From: Lachnospiraceae bacterium
GTDB lineage: Bacteria > Bacillota > Clostridia > Lachnospirales > Lachnospiraceae
Length of the DNA: 5,259 nucleotides
Assembly (NCBI GenBank): GCA_017473665.1
Contig: JAFUKK010000052.1
Coordinates: forward strand, 1-5,259
Reading direction: 5' to 3'
Shown: piece by piece, positions 1 through 4,985 of the stretch
How positions within the stretch are numbered: the first letter of the stretch is position 1
Layout: the number at the start of each line of letters is the position of its first letter
The notes under the pieces: generated by a model
Databases searched by the model: none
What the model was told of the DNA's origin: nothing
Seen by the model: the letters and a program-made list of their open reading frames with translations, nothing else
Made by a program: the position numbers and the translations under genes

Positions 1-491
1 ACTGTATTCAACTTCATCCGGTATCGGTCCGCTATTTCCTGATATTCTTCCACATACCAGTATCTGCGCAAAAATACATTACATTCCTTCTCCGGTAAGT
101 TGCGCAAAAAACTATATATCTTCTGCTCCATTTCGGCAGCCACCACCAAATCCTCAATGACATCCGCCGATGGAATACATTCCGCCAATTCATCCAAAGC
201 CACTTCCAAATTGCCACTACCGCGTTTCTGGGCACGTTTACTCTTATAACGGTCAAAGGCCAGATTCCGTGTAATAGTCCCCAGGAATATCTGCATCTTA
301 TCCGGTCTCTGGGGTGGAATCGCATTCCACGCCCGCATCCAGGTATCATTCACACATTCCTCAGAGTCCTCACGGTCAAACAGGATATTAAGAGCAATAT
401 GAAAACAATACTTGCCGTATTTTTCCTGGGTACCGGCAATTGCCTGCTCGTTTCTCGCGAAATAGAGCTCTATAATCTCCGCATCCTTCAC
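1..491 (-). CDS. ECF-type RNA polymerase sigma-70 factor (3' end beyond window)
   Basis: Directs RNA polymerase to a dedicated promoter set. 163 complete codons are visible and the C-terminus lies beyond the left edge. Sigma region 2 spans about residues 18-90, with the typical DREDSEECVNDTWMRAWN stretch (39-56) and the FLGTITRNLAFDRYK segment (69-83). A linker with ALDELAECIP follows, then region 4 from about 120, with LPEKECNVFLRRYW (132-145) and EEYQEIADRY leading into the recognition helix at the edge. Only some 15-25 residues should be missing. The start is GTG at 491: an in-frame TAA lies at 506-504, no ATG occurs between, and AAGGAGG sits about 7 nt upstream. A TGAAAC/CGTC element upstream suggests autoregulation. 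The terminator of the preceding gene separates it from that unit. No anti-sigma gene is visible; it could lie downstream, outside the window. The family call is confident; the regulon is unknown. Confidence 0.9.
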   Translation of the reverse strand, partial: MKDAEIIELYFARNEQAIAGTQEKYGKYCFHIALNILFDREDSEECVNDTWMRAWNAIPPQRPDKMQIFLGTITRNLAFDRYKSKRAQKRGSGNLEVALDELAECIPSADVIEDLVVAAEMEQKIYSFLRNLPEKECNVFLRRYWYVEEYQEIADRYRMKLNT

Positions 492-535
492 CAGTCTTCC
501 TCCTTATCCAATTCCTGCCGTGCACTATTCATATA

Positions 536-561
536 GACGACAAAGAACTTCTTATGTTTCA
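536..561 (-). promoter_or_regulatory. Candidate ECF-sigma promoter of the sigma factor gene
   Basis: On the minus strand TGAAAC (561-556) is followed by exactly 16 nt and then CGTC (539-536). This matches the general ECF pattern of an AAC-containing -35 and a CGT-containing -10, as in Bacillus SigW-type promoters (TGAAAC, N16, CGTA). Transcription would begin near 528, giving a leader of roughly 35-40 nt before the GTG start and its AGGAGG site. Because the downstream gene encodes an ECF sigma factor, the natural inference is self-activation. The -35 begins in the T-tract of the upstream terminator. The match is by eye only. Confidence 0.5.
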
Positions 562-598
562 AAAAGCCCCAAATGTCTGCACTTGCAACACTTGGGGC
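561..598 (-). terminator. Intrinsic terminator of the sensor-GGDEF gene
   Basis: On the minus strand the arms GCCCCAA (598-592) and TTGGGGC (572-566) form a 7-bp stem. A G-U wobble, TGT/ACA and, past a bulge, TGC/GCA extend it to a short AAGT loop. TTTTT follows at once (565-561). It lies about 20 nt past the stop codon at 620 and ahead of the sigma gene, so the two genes are probably transcribed separately. Confidence 0.85.
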
Positions 599-619
599 AT
601 ATTGTATTCCACTATGGTA

Positions 620-2539
620 TTAACGGTCCCTATTACCATCTGCCGCATGATATTTCTGCTTGGTCATATACATGGCCTTATCTGCCTTACGCAGATACTC
701 ATCAAAGGAGTACTTCTCACCGGGATGCATCATCACCGCGCCAAAGCTAGCAGTCAAAGGAAATACCAGCTTACGGGCACTCTTTTCCTTTTCCAGATTC
801 TCTACCAATTTCTCCTTAATCCGTTCAGCCTGCTCCTGATCTGCGCACTCGCCCACCATAATGAACTCATCTCCGCCATACCGTACTGCAATCCAGCCCT
901 CGGGCATGCTCTTCTTGATAGCATCAGCCACTGTACATAACGCCAAATCACCCTGCTGATGTCCAAACTTATCATTAATCATCTTCATACGGTTTACATC
1001 TGCAAATACAATGGCACTATTCTTACCTTCCCGTTGACACTGTTGCAAATAGGGCATTCCCAGCACATCAAAGCCGGTACGATTCCGCAATCCGGTAAGA
1101 GCATCCGTCCGGGACACCTCTGCCAGCTTCTGGTTCACTAGTTCTGTACGTATATTCTGTCTCACACGTTCTAAGTCCTGACTTACGTGACGGGTCCATG
1201 TATAAAGAGTCTGATCATACAGTCTGCGAGGGTCATCTATGAATACTGCATAGCCCACCGTACTCTCCCCGGTGTGTAAAGGTACAAAAACAAATAAGTG
1301 AGATTCCTCGGAATTCTCGTCATACTCCGGCAACAATTGCTTGCTGGGAAACATGGGCATATCACGTACAAATGCCTCCCCGTTTCTGAGCTCCGCATAT
1401 ACTTCCACATTTTCCGTAAATTCATATGCATGTATCAACCGATTGGTAACGTCTTCGGAAAAATATCCATCCACTAAACAAATTAGGAAATTAGCCCCTT
1501 CAAAACTATGATTAAAACTAAAGTTGCCCGCCAAAGTTCCCTTCAGGTCCCCCTGGGAGGACAATTTTGCCATGGTTTCATCAATATGACGCAAATGCCA
1601 TTCATTCACAGTATTTTCCTTTAATGCACGATAGGAACCGATAATGGAACGCAATCTCTCGCTTCGCTGCTCCTCCGGTACGGTACATCCACAGCTCTCT
1701 CCCAATACAGGTACAGAACTAAAAGTAGTAGCCTCGGCAATTTCCTGACCGTCCATACGCTTCAACAAAGTATCCATACCTTCGTAGCCAAGCTTATCCC
1801 ACTCTCTGGCTACCGTGGATAAAATCGGACAAAACTGCTGGCCCATTACCACATGATCACATCCTGTCACAAGCACCTGTTCCGGAACCCGAATCCCTAA
1901 TGTATCCAGCGCCGAACAAACACCCACGGCCATCTCATCATTGGCACATACAAAGGCATCCGGCAATTTCTCATGCTCTCTGGCCCACGTAATGGTCTCT
2001 TCATAGGTGGTATAATAGGACCAATTGCAACGAAGCACATTTCCTGCCGGCAACTGCAAACCATACTGCTGTAACGCATCCAACGTAGCTTTCATACGAT
2101 TTTGGCTTTCAAGATTATCCACCGGACCACTGACGAAAGCAAACTCTCTGGCACCATGCTCCTCTATCAGATGGGTTACCAGTTTAAAAATCCCATCATA
2201 GGTATCAGTACCCATATAAGGAATCTCATCCATCTGATATTCCAGACTTATTGCCGGAATCTTGTGTTTGAGGACTTCACGGTTTAAATAGACTCTTTCA
2301 TTATCCATATTGATAATATTGGCCAACAAAATTACACCATCAAAATCTGCAACACTAGGCAGGGTGAAAATACTCTTCTCCCCCACATTGTCCTCTTCTT
2401 TCTCTCCTCCGGCTGAGTAATTAGCAAACAAAAACAAATCCACATTGCTTTCCTTAGCACGCTTGCGGATACCCTCTATTACCAATTCCAAATATTCATT
2501 ACTCCAACCATTGCCAAAAATAGCTACTTTTTTCTTCAT
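620..2539 (-). CDS. Cytosolic LacI-type sensor / GGDEF diguanylate cyclase
   Basis: A 639-residue protein predicted to make cyclic di-GMP from two GTP under control of a small-molecule sensor. Residues 4 to about 286 resemble the periplasmic-binding-protein-like effector domain of LacI/GalR repressors (KKVAIFGNG start, DGVILLAN, YDGIFKLVTHLIEEHG, FAFVSGP, AFVCANDEMAVGV, VLVTGCDH), but no DNA-binding helix-turn-helix precedes it. It ends in ESCGC (281-285), which I associate with such sensor fusions. Residues about 288-440 form a mixed alpha/beta region, perhaps GAF-like. A helix (about 440-475) leads into a canonical GGDEF domain: DALTGLRNR (479-487), metal ligand D514, MINDKFGH (520-527) and RYGGDEF (553-559). 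An inhibitory RxxD site is absent: PEGW occupies that position. No signal peptide or membrane segment is seen. The ATG at 2539 is preferred, with GGAAAG 9 nt upstream; a GTG at 2545 would leave only 3 nt. It has its own promoter and terminator. The ligand is unknown, possibly a sugar. Confidence 0.88.
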   Translation of the reverse strand: MKKKVAIFGNGWSNEYLELVIEGIRKRAKESNVDLFLFANYSAGGEKEEDNVGEKSIFTLPSVADFDGVILLANIINMDNERVYLNREVLKHKIPAISLEYQMDEIPYMGTDTYDGIFKLVTHLIEEHGAREFAFVSGPVDNLESQNRMKATLDALQQYGLQLPAGNVLRCNWSYYTTYEETITWAREHEKLPDAFVCANDEMAVGVCSALDTLGIRVPEQVLVTGCDHVVMGQQFCPILSTVAREWDKLGYEGMDTLLKRMDGQEIAEATTFSSVPVLGESCGCTVPEEQRSERLRSIIGSYRALKENTVNEWHLRHIDETMAKLSSQGDLKGTLAGNFSFNHSFEGANFLICLVDGYFSEDVTNRLIHAYEFTENVEVYAELRNGEAFVRDMPMFPSKQLLPEYDENSEESHLFVFVPLHTGESTVGYAVFIDDPRRLYDQTLYTWTRHVSQDLERVRQNIRTELVNQKLAEVSRTDALTGLRNRTGFDVLGMPYLQQCQREGKNSAIVFADVNRMKMINDKFGHQQGDLALCTVADAIKKSMPEGWIAVRYGGDEFIMVGECADQEQAERIKEKLVENLEKEKSARKLVFPLTASFGAVMMHPGEKYSFDEYLRKADKAMYMTKQKYHAADGNRDR

Positions 2540-2671
2540 ACGCACACGCTTTCCGAAATAAAGGTTATATCCTCACAAACTCACGCTGTCGCGCTCATTC
2601 CTTATGACTGCTTGCTATCCGCACACGAAAAAACAAATGTCGCTTAGCGCCGCTTGCTTTTCGCATGCTCT
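2540..2671 (-). other. GC-rich 5' leader of the sensor-GGDEF gene
   Basis: About 130 nt lie between the predicted transcription start and the ATG. The stretch is rich in GCG/AGC words, unlike the very AT-rich bases just upstream (2691-2790). It contains CGTGTGCG twice (minus strand 2627-2620 and 2548-2541), the second copy directly abutting the ATG, and a small CGC-GACA-GCG hairpin near 2593-2584. A 23-codon ATG frame (2666-2595) has no ribosome binding site and is probably not translated. I recognise no riboswitch class. It may be a dispersed intergenic repeat or an unrecognised leader element. Confidence 0.35.
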
Positions 2672-2677
2672 GGTTAC

Positions 2678-2706
2678 ATTATAACACATCCCATATAAAA
2701 AAGAAC
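2678..2706 (-). promoter_or_regulatory. Extended -10 promoter of the sensor-GGDEF gene
   Basis: On the minus strand a perfect TATAAT (2683-2678) is preceded by TG plus one base (2686-2684), the extended -10 arrangement. At 17-bp spacing the -35 is a poor GTTCTT (2706-2701), which the extended -10 could compensate. An AT-rich stretch upstream may act as an UP element. The predicted start is near 2671. Confidence 0.65.
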
Positions 2707-2786
2707 TATTTTCTTGTTAAGTTTGTGTTTTTTTCACAATATTTTGCTATCTTTTTGAATAAAAAAGAATCTATTTTTTATAAAAC

Positions 2787-2818
2787 AAAAAAACGGCAAT
2801 CCAACCTATGAATTGCCG
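2787..2818 (-). terminator. Intrinsic terminator of the rubrerythrin gene
   Basis: On the minus strand CGGCAAT (2818-2812) pairs perfectly with ATTGCCG (2800-2794) around an 11-nt loop. Seven T residues follow (2793-2787). The hairpin starts about 14 nt after the stop codon at 2832, the usual place for a factor-independent terminator, and separates this gene from the sensor-GGDEF unit downstream. Confidence 0.9.
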
Positions 2819-2831
2819 CCAAATAGAACAA

Positions 2832-3374
2832 TTAATAATTTTCTTTTTTAATTTCAAAATAACTCTGCGGATGATTGCATACAGGACAAACATTAGGAGC
2901 ACCAGTGCCTACTACCACATGTCCACAATTACGGCACTCCCAAATCTGAACACCGCTCTTTTCAAACACTTCCTTTGCTTCCACATTGTGAAGAAGCGCA
3001 CGATATCTCTCCTCATGCTGCTTCTCAATGGCTGCCACGCCACGGAACTGAGCCGCCAGGTCAGTAAAGCCCTCTTCCTCAGCCTCTCTGGCCATTCTCT
3101 CATACATATCGGTCCATTCAGCATTCTCTCCTTCTGCTGCGTGTAACAGATTTGCTGCCGTATCACCTAATTCACCCAAAGCCTTAAACCACAGTTTTGC
3201 ATGTTCTTTCTCATTTTCAGCAGTCTTTAAAAACAGCTCTGCAATCTGTTCATAACCATTCTTTTTTGCAACAGACGCAAAATAGGTGTACTTATTTCTT
3301 GCTTGGGATTCACCTGCAAAGGCTTCCCATAAATTCTTCTCAGTCTTTGTACCTGCATACGGATTCTTCGCCAT
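2832..3374 (-). CDS. rbr: Rubrerythrin (diiron peroxidase with C-terminal rubredoxin domain)
   Basis: Cytosolic non-haem iron peroxidase of anaerobes that reduces hydrogen peroxide with electrons from rubredoxin and NADH. The protein has 180 residues, close to the usual rubrerythrin length. An N-terminal four-helix ferritin-like domain (about 3-135) carries the diiron ligands: E22 in GESQARNKY, the E55-xx-H58 motif, a Glu cluster at 99-101, and E117-xx-H120. The C-terminal rubredoxin-like domain has C147-xx-C150 and C163-xx-C166 for one Fe(Cys)4 centre. All expected ligands appear present. The ATG at 3374 is chosen because AGGAGG (3389-3384) lies 9 nt upstream and [15 protein letters not shown] is a typical N-terminus; a TTG-started extension to 3401 would read through that site. 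The gene is monocistronic, with its own promoter and terminator. A palindrome beside its -35 hints at regulation, possibly by oxidative stress (inference). Confidence 0.96.
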   Translation of the reverse strand: MAKNPYAGTKTEKNLWEAFAGESQARNKYTYFASVAKKNGYEQIAELFLKTAENEKEHAKLWFKALGELGDTAANLLHAAEGENAEWTDMYERMAREAEEEGFTDLAAQFRGVAAIEKQHEERYRALLHNVEAKEVFEKSGVQIWECRNCGHVVVGTGAPNVCPVCNHPQSYFEIKKENY

Positions 3375-3441
3375 AATCAATAGTCCTCCTATTTCATTCA
3401 AATACTTTACAGGGCATCTTCATATCCCGCCACATACTCTT

Positions 3442-3470
3442 ATGATACTGGGTAGCCCTCACATTGTCAA
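3442..3470 (-). promoter_or_regulatory. Sigma-A promoter of rubrerythrin
   Basis: On the minus strand a perfect TTGACA (3470-3465) is followed by 17 nt and TATCAT (3447-3442), one mismatch from TATAAT. This near-consensus promoter should be strong unless repressed. The predicted start near 3435 gives a leader of about 60 nt. Confidence 0.82.
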
Positions 3471-3471
3471 C

Positions 3472-3492
3472 GAAAAAGCTGTATGCTTTTTC
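3472..3492. repeat. Perfect 8-bp inverted repeat beside the rubrerythrin -35
   Basis: GAAAAAGC (3472-3479) and GCTTTTTC (3485-3492) are exact inverse complements around a 5-bp centre. The element ends 2 bp from the rubrerythrin -35 (3470-3465), upstream of it, and lies about 55 bp upstream of the alpha-galactosidase -35. It could be an operator for a dimeric regulator or a weak plus-strand hairpin. It does not match the PerR or Fur boxes I know. Confidence 0.45.
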
Positions 3493-3513
3493 ATGTTTTC
3501 TTTCTCTTTTCAG

Positions 3514-3548
3514 CAACATTTTTCCATAAAATCACAACATTTTTCCAT
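3514..3548 (+). promoter_or_regulatory. Tandem 14-bp direct repeats, candidate AraC-family operator
   Basis: CAACATTTTTCCAT occurs at 3514-3527 and again, without mismatch, at 3535-3548. The period is 21 bp, two helical turns, so a dimer would contact the same DNA face. The downstream copy ends at the first base of the predicted -35 (3548-3553) of the alpha-galactosidase promoter. The arrangement parallels the araI1/araI2 half-sites of E. coli AraC, which are direct repeats 21 bp apart overlapping the -35. An AraC-family gene lies at the end of the same locus. Binding is inferred; the repeats are directly seen. Confidence 0.65.
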
Positions 3549-3576
3549 GTCCATTTGTGGCATCTTTCCTTATACT
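3548..3576 (+). promoter_or_regulatory. Candidate activator-dependent promoter of the alpha-galactosidase operon
   Basis: TATACT (3571-3576) is a good -10. At 17-bp spacing the -35 is only TGTCCA (3548-3553), a poor match to TTGACA. A weak -35 touched by an upstream activator site is typical of class II activation. The predicted start near 3583 gives a leader of about 40 nt before the AAAGGAG ribosome binding site (3612-3618). Confidence 0.5.
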
Positions 3577-3624
3577 TTAATCAGATAAAGCGTTCATTTA
3601 TCCTATATCAGAAAGGAGAATACT

Positions 3625-4791
3625 ATGAGCAATTACCCTATGGGACAATTACCCGCCCTGGGTTGGAATTCCTGGAATACCTTCACCTGGGACATTAACG
3701 AAGAACTAATCAAAGGTGTAGCTGACATGATGGTAGAAAAAGGCTATCTTGATGCAGGCTACGAATATGTGGTCATTGATGACTGCTGGAGTCTGAAGGA
3801 GCGTGACGAACAGGGCCGTCTGGTACCTGACCCTCAGAAATTTCCTAATGGTATGAAAGCAGTGGGAGACTATATCCACTCCAAAGGGTTGAAATTCGGC
3901 ATGTACTCTTGTGCCGGTACCCATACCTGTGCAGGCCATCCCGGTAGTTTCGAACACGAATTCCAGGATGCAAAGCAATTTGCCCAGTGGGGTGTGGATT
4001 ACTTAAAATATGACTATTGCTTCAAGCCCAGACATGTTATCGGCGAGCTGCTTTACAAGCGCATGAGCCTGGCTCTGAAAAACTGCGGAAGAGATATTTT
4101 GTTCTCTGCCTGCAACTGGGGAGAAGATAATGTATACCAGTGGATCCGTGAATCCGGAGCCCACTCCTATCGTTCAACCGGAGACATCCAGGACAACTGG
4201 GACTCCATCAAAAACATTGCCCTTTCACAGATAGAAAAAGAGCCCTATACAGGCTCCTTCTGTCATAATGATATGGATATGCTGGTGGTAGGAATGCACG
4301 GTGGCAGTAACAGTGATTTCATCGGTAGTATCGGTGGATGCACTGACACCCAGTACAAAACACATTTTGCACTCTGGTGCATGATGGGCTCTCCTTTAAT
4401 GATTGGTTGTGATATCCGTAACGCCACCGAAACCACCCGCCAGTTACTCCAAAACAAAGATCTGCTGGCCATCAATCAGGACCCTGAAAGTCGCGGCGCC
4501 TACCGTATCAAGGTAGAACCCCAATGGTTCCCGGCTGACAGCGCATTCGTCCTGGCCAAAGCACTGGCTAATGGCGATATCGCTTTAGGCTTCTTTAACT
4601 TCTGTGACAGTAACAGAGAATTATCCCTGCAGTTCTGGGATATTGGTCTGCCTTACTCCTCCGGTGTACAGCTATCCCTGTACGACTGCATGGAGCATAA
4701 GGAACTGGGGACCTTCAAGGAACGTTTTGCTCCCACTGTGCCGGCCCATGACTGCGTAGTAGTCAGAGCTAAGCTGGTAAATCTACCATGA
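3625..4791 (+). CDS. Alpha-galactosidase, glycoside hydrolase family 27 (GH27)
   Basis: Retaining glycosidase that releases terminal alpha-galactose from raffinose-type oligosaccharides or other alpha-galactosides. The 388 residues lack a signal peptide, so it should act in the cytosol on imported sugars. The (beta/alpha)8 domain (about 9-290) begins with LGWNSWNTF (12-20). It contains VVIDDCW (49-55; D52 and D53 bind galactose), TCAGHPGS (101-108), the nucleophile D130 in KYDYC, the acid/base D187 in RSTGDIQDNW (183-192), HNDMDML (214-220) and INQDP (283-287). A C-terminal beta domain follows. The length suits GH27. Where most alpha-galactosidases have CEW before the catalytic loop this one has CNWG (163-166), so 2-position recognition may differ. 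The ATG at 3625 has AAAGGAG 6 nt upstream. The stop overlaps the next gene by 4 nt. AraC-type control is likely. An alpha-N-acetylgalactosaminidase, also GH27, cannot be fully excluded. Confidence 0.93.
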   Translation: MSNYPMGQLPALGWNSWNTFTWDINEELIKGVADMMVEKGYLDAGYEYVVIDDCWSLKERDEQGRLVPDPQKFPNGMKAVGDYIHSKGLKFGMYSCAGTHTCAGHPGSFEHEFQDAKQFAQWGVDYLKYDYCFKPRHVIGELLYKRMSLALKNCGRDILFSACNWGEDNVYQWIRESGAHSYRSTGDIQDNWDSIKNIALSQIEKEPYTGSFCHNDMDMLVVGMHGGSNSDFIGSIGGCTDTQYKTHFALWCMMGSPLMIGCDIRNATETTRQLLQNKDLLAINQDPESRGAYRIKVEPQWFPADSAFVLAKALANGDIALGFFNFCDSNRELSLQFWDIGLPYSSGVQLSLYDCMEHKELGTFKERFAPTVPAHDCVVVRAKLVNLP

Positions 4792-4985
4792 GTAATATCT
4801 GTGATAAATGCCACCGCAACCTCACCTGGGATGAAACAGCCATCTGTATGAAGCTGATTTCCCGCAACACCAGGATCTTTTACTGCCTGGATTGTCTGGG
4901 TGAAAAATTGGGCTGCGGCCGTGAACCTATAGAACAACGCATCCGCTACTTACGCGAAAGCGGTCATTGTACCTTATTTCGATAA
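4788..4985 (+). CDS. Small cysteine-rich protein of unknown function, putative zinc-binding
   Basis: A 65-residue protein whose ATG overlaps the alpha-galactosidase stop as ATGA (4788-4791). This arrangement usually means translational coupling, so the gene is probably expressed with the enzyme. C5-xx-C8 and C33-xx-C36 form two knuckles suited to a single tetrahedral metal site such as a zinc ribbon. Further cysteines are C20, C43 and C61, with H60 beside the last, in a GHCTLF tail. No signal peptide or membrane segment is seen. Dense structured composition, the coupled start and the paired CxxC motifs argue that it is a real gene and not a chance frame. I have an impression of similar small clostridial proteins ending in CTLF but cannot name a family. 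Its 3' end overlaps the convergent AraC gene by 22 bp. A regulatory or assembly role is possible but not shown. Confidence 0.75.
   Translation: MSNICDKCHRNLTWDETAICMKLISRNTRIFYCLDCLGEKLGCGREPIEQRIRYLRESGHCTLFR

Noticed and set aside
32..349. Tryptophan- and arginine-rich minus-strand frame inside the sigma factor gene.
   Set aside because: It is an out-of-frame shadow of the GTG-started ECF sigma gene, which has clear domain motifs.
620..2545. Sensor-GGDEF start at the GTG two codons upstream.
   Set aside because: GGAAAG would be only 3 nt from that GTG but 9 nt from the ATG at 2539. The difference is two residues and not critical.
2595..2666. A 23-codon ATG frame in the leader of the sensor-GGDEF gene (minus strand).
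   Set aside because: No Shine-Dalgarno sequence precedes it and the peptide follows the repetitive GC-rich sequence. It is more likely a by-product of the repeat-like leader than a leader peptide.
2759..2781. AT-only palindrome (ATAAAAAA / TTTTTTAT) in the intergenic region.
   Set aside because: Such matches are expected in very AT-rich DNA. It lies far upstream of the mapped-by-eye promoter and beside a terminator T-tract, so no function is claimed beyond a possible UP-like context.
2832..3401. Longer rubrerythrin with a nine-residue N-terminal extension from a TTG at 3401.
   Set aside because: The AGGAGG ribosome binding site would then be inside the coding region. The ATG at 3374 has ideal spacing and a typical rubrerythrin N-terminus.
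4653..4937. A 94-codon minus-strand frame across the end of the alpha-galactosidase and the small gene.
   Set aside because: It is antisense to two supported genes, with no recognisable motif and no convincing ribosome binding site.
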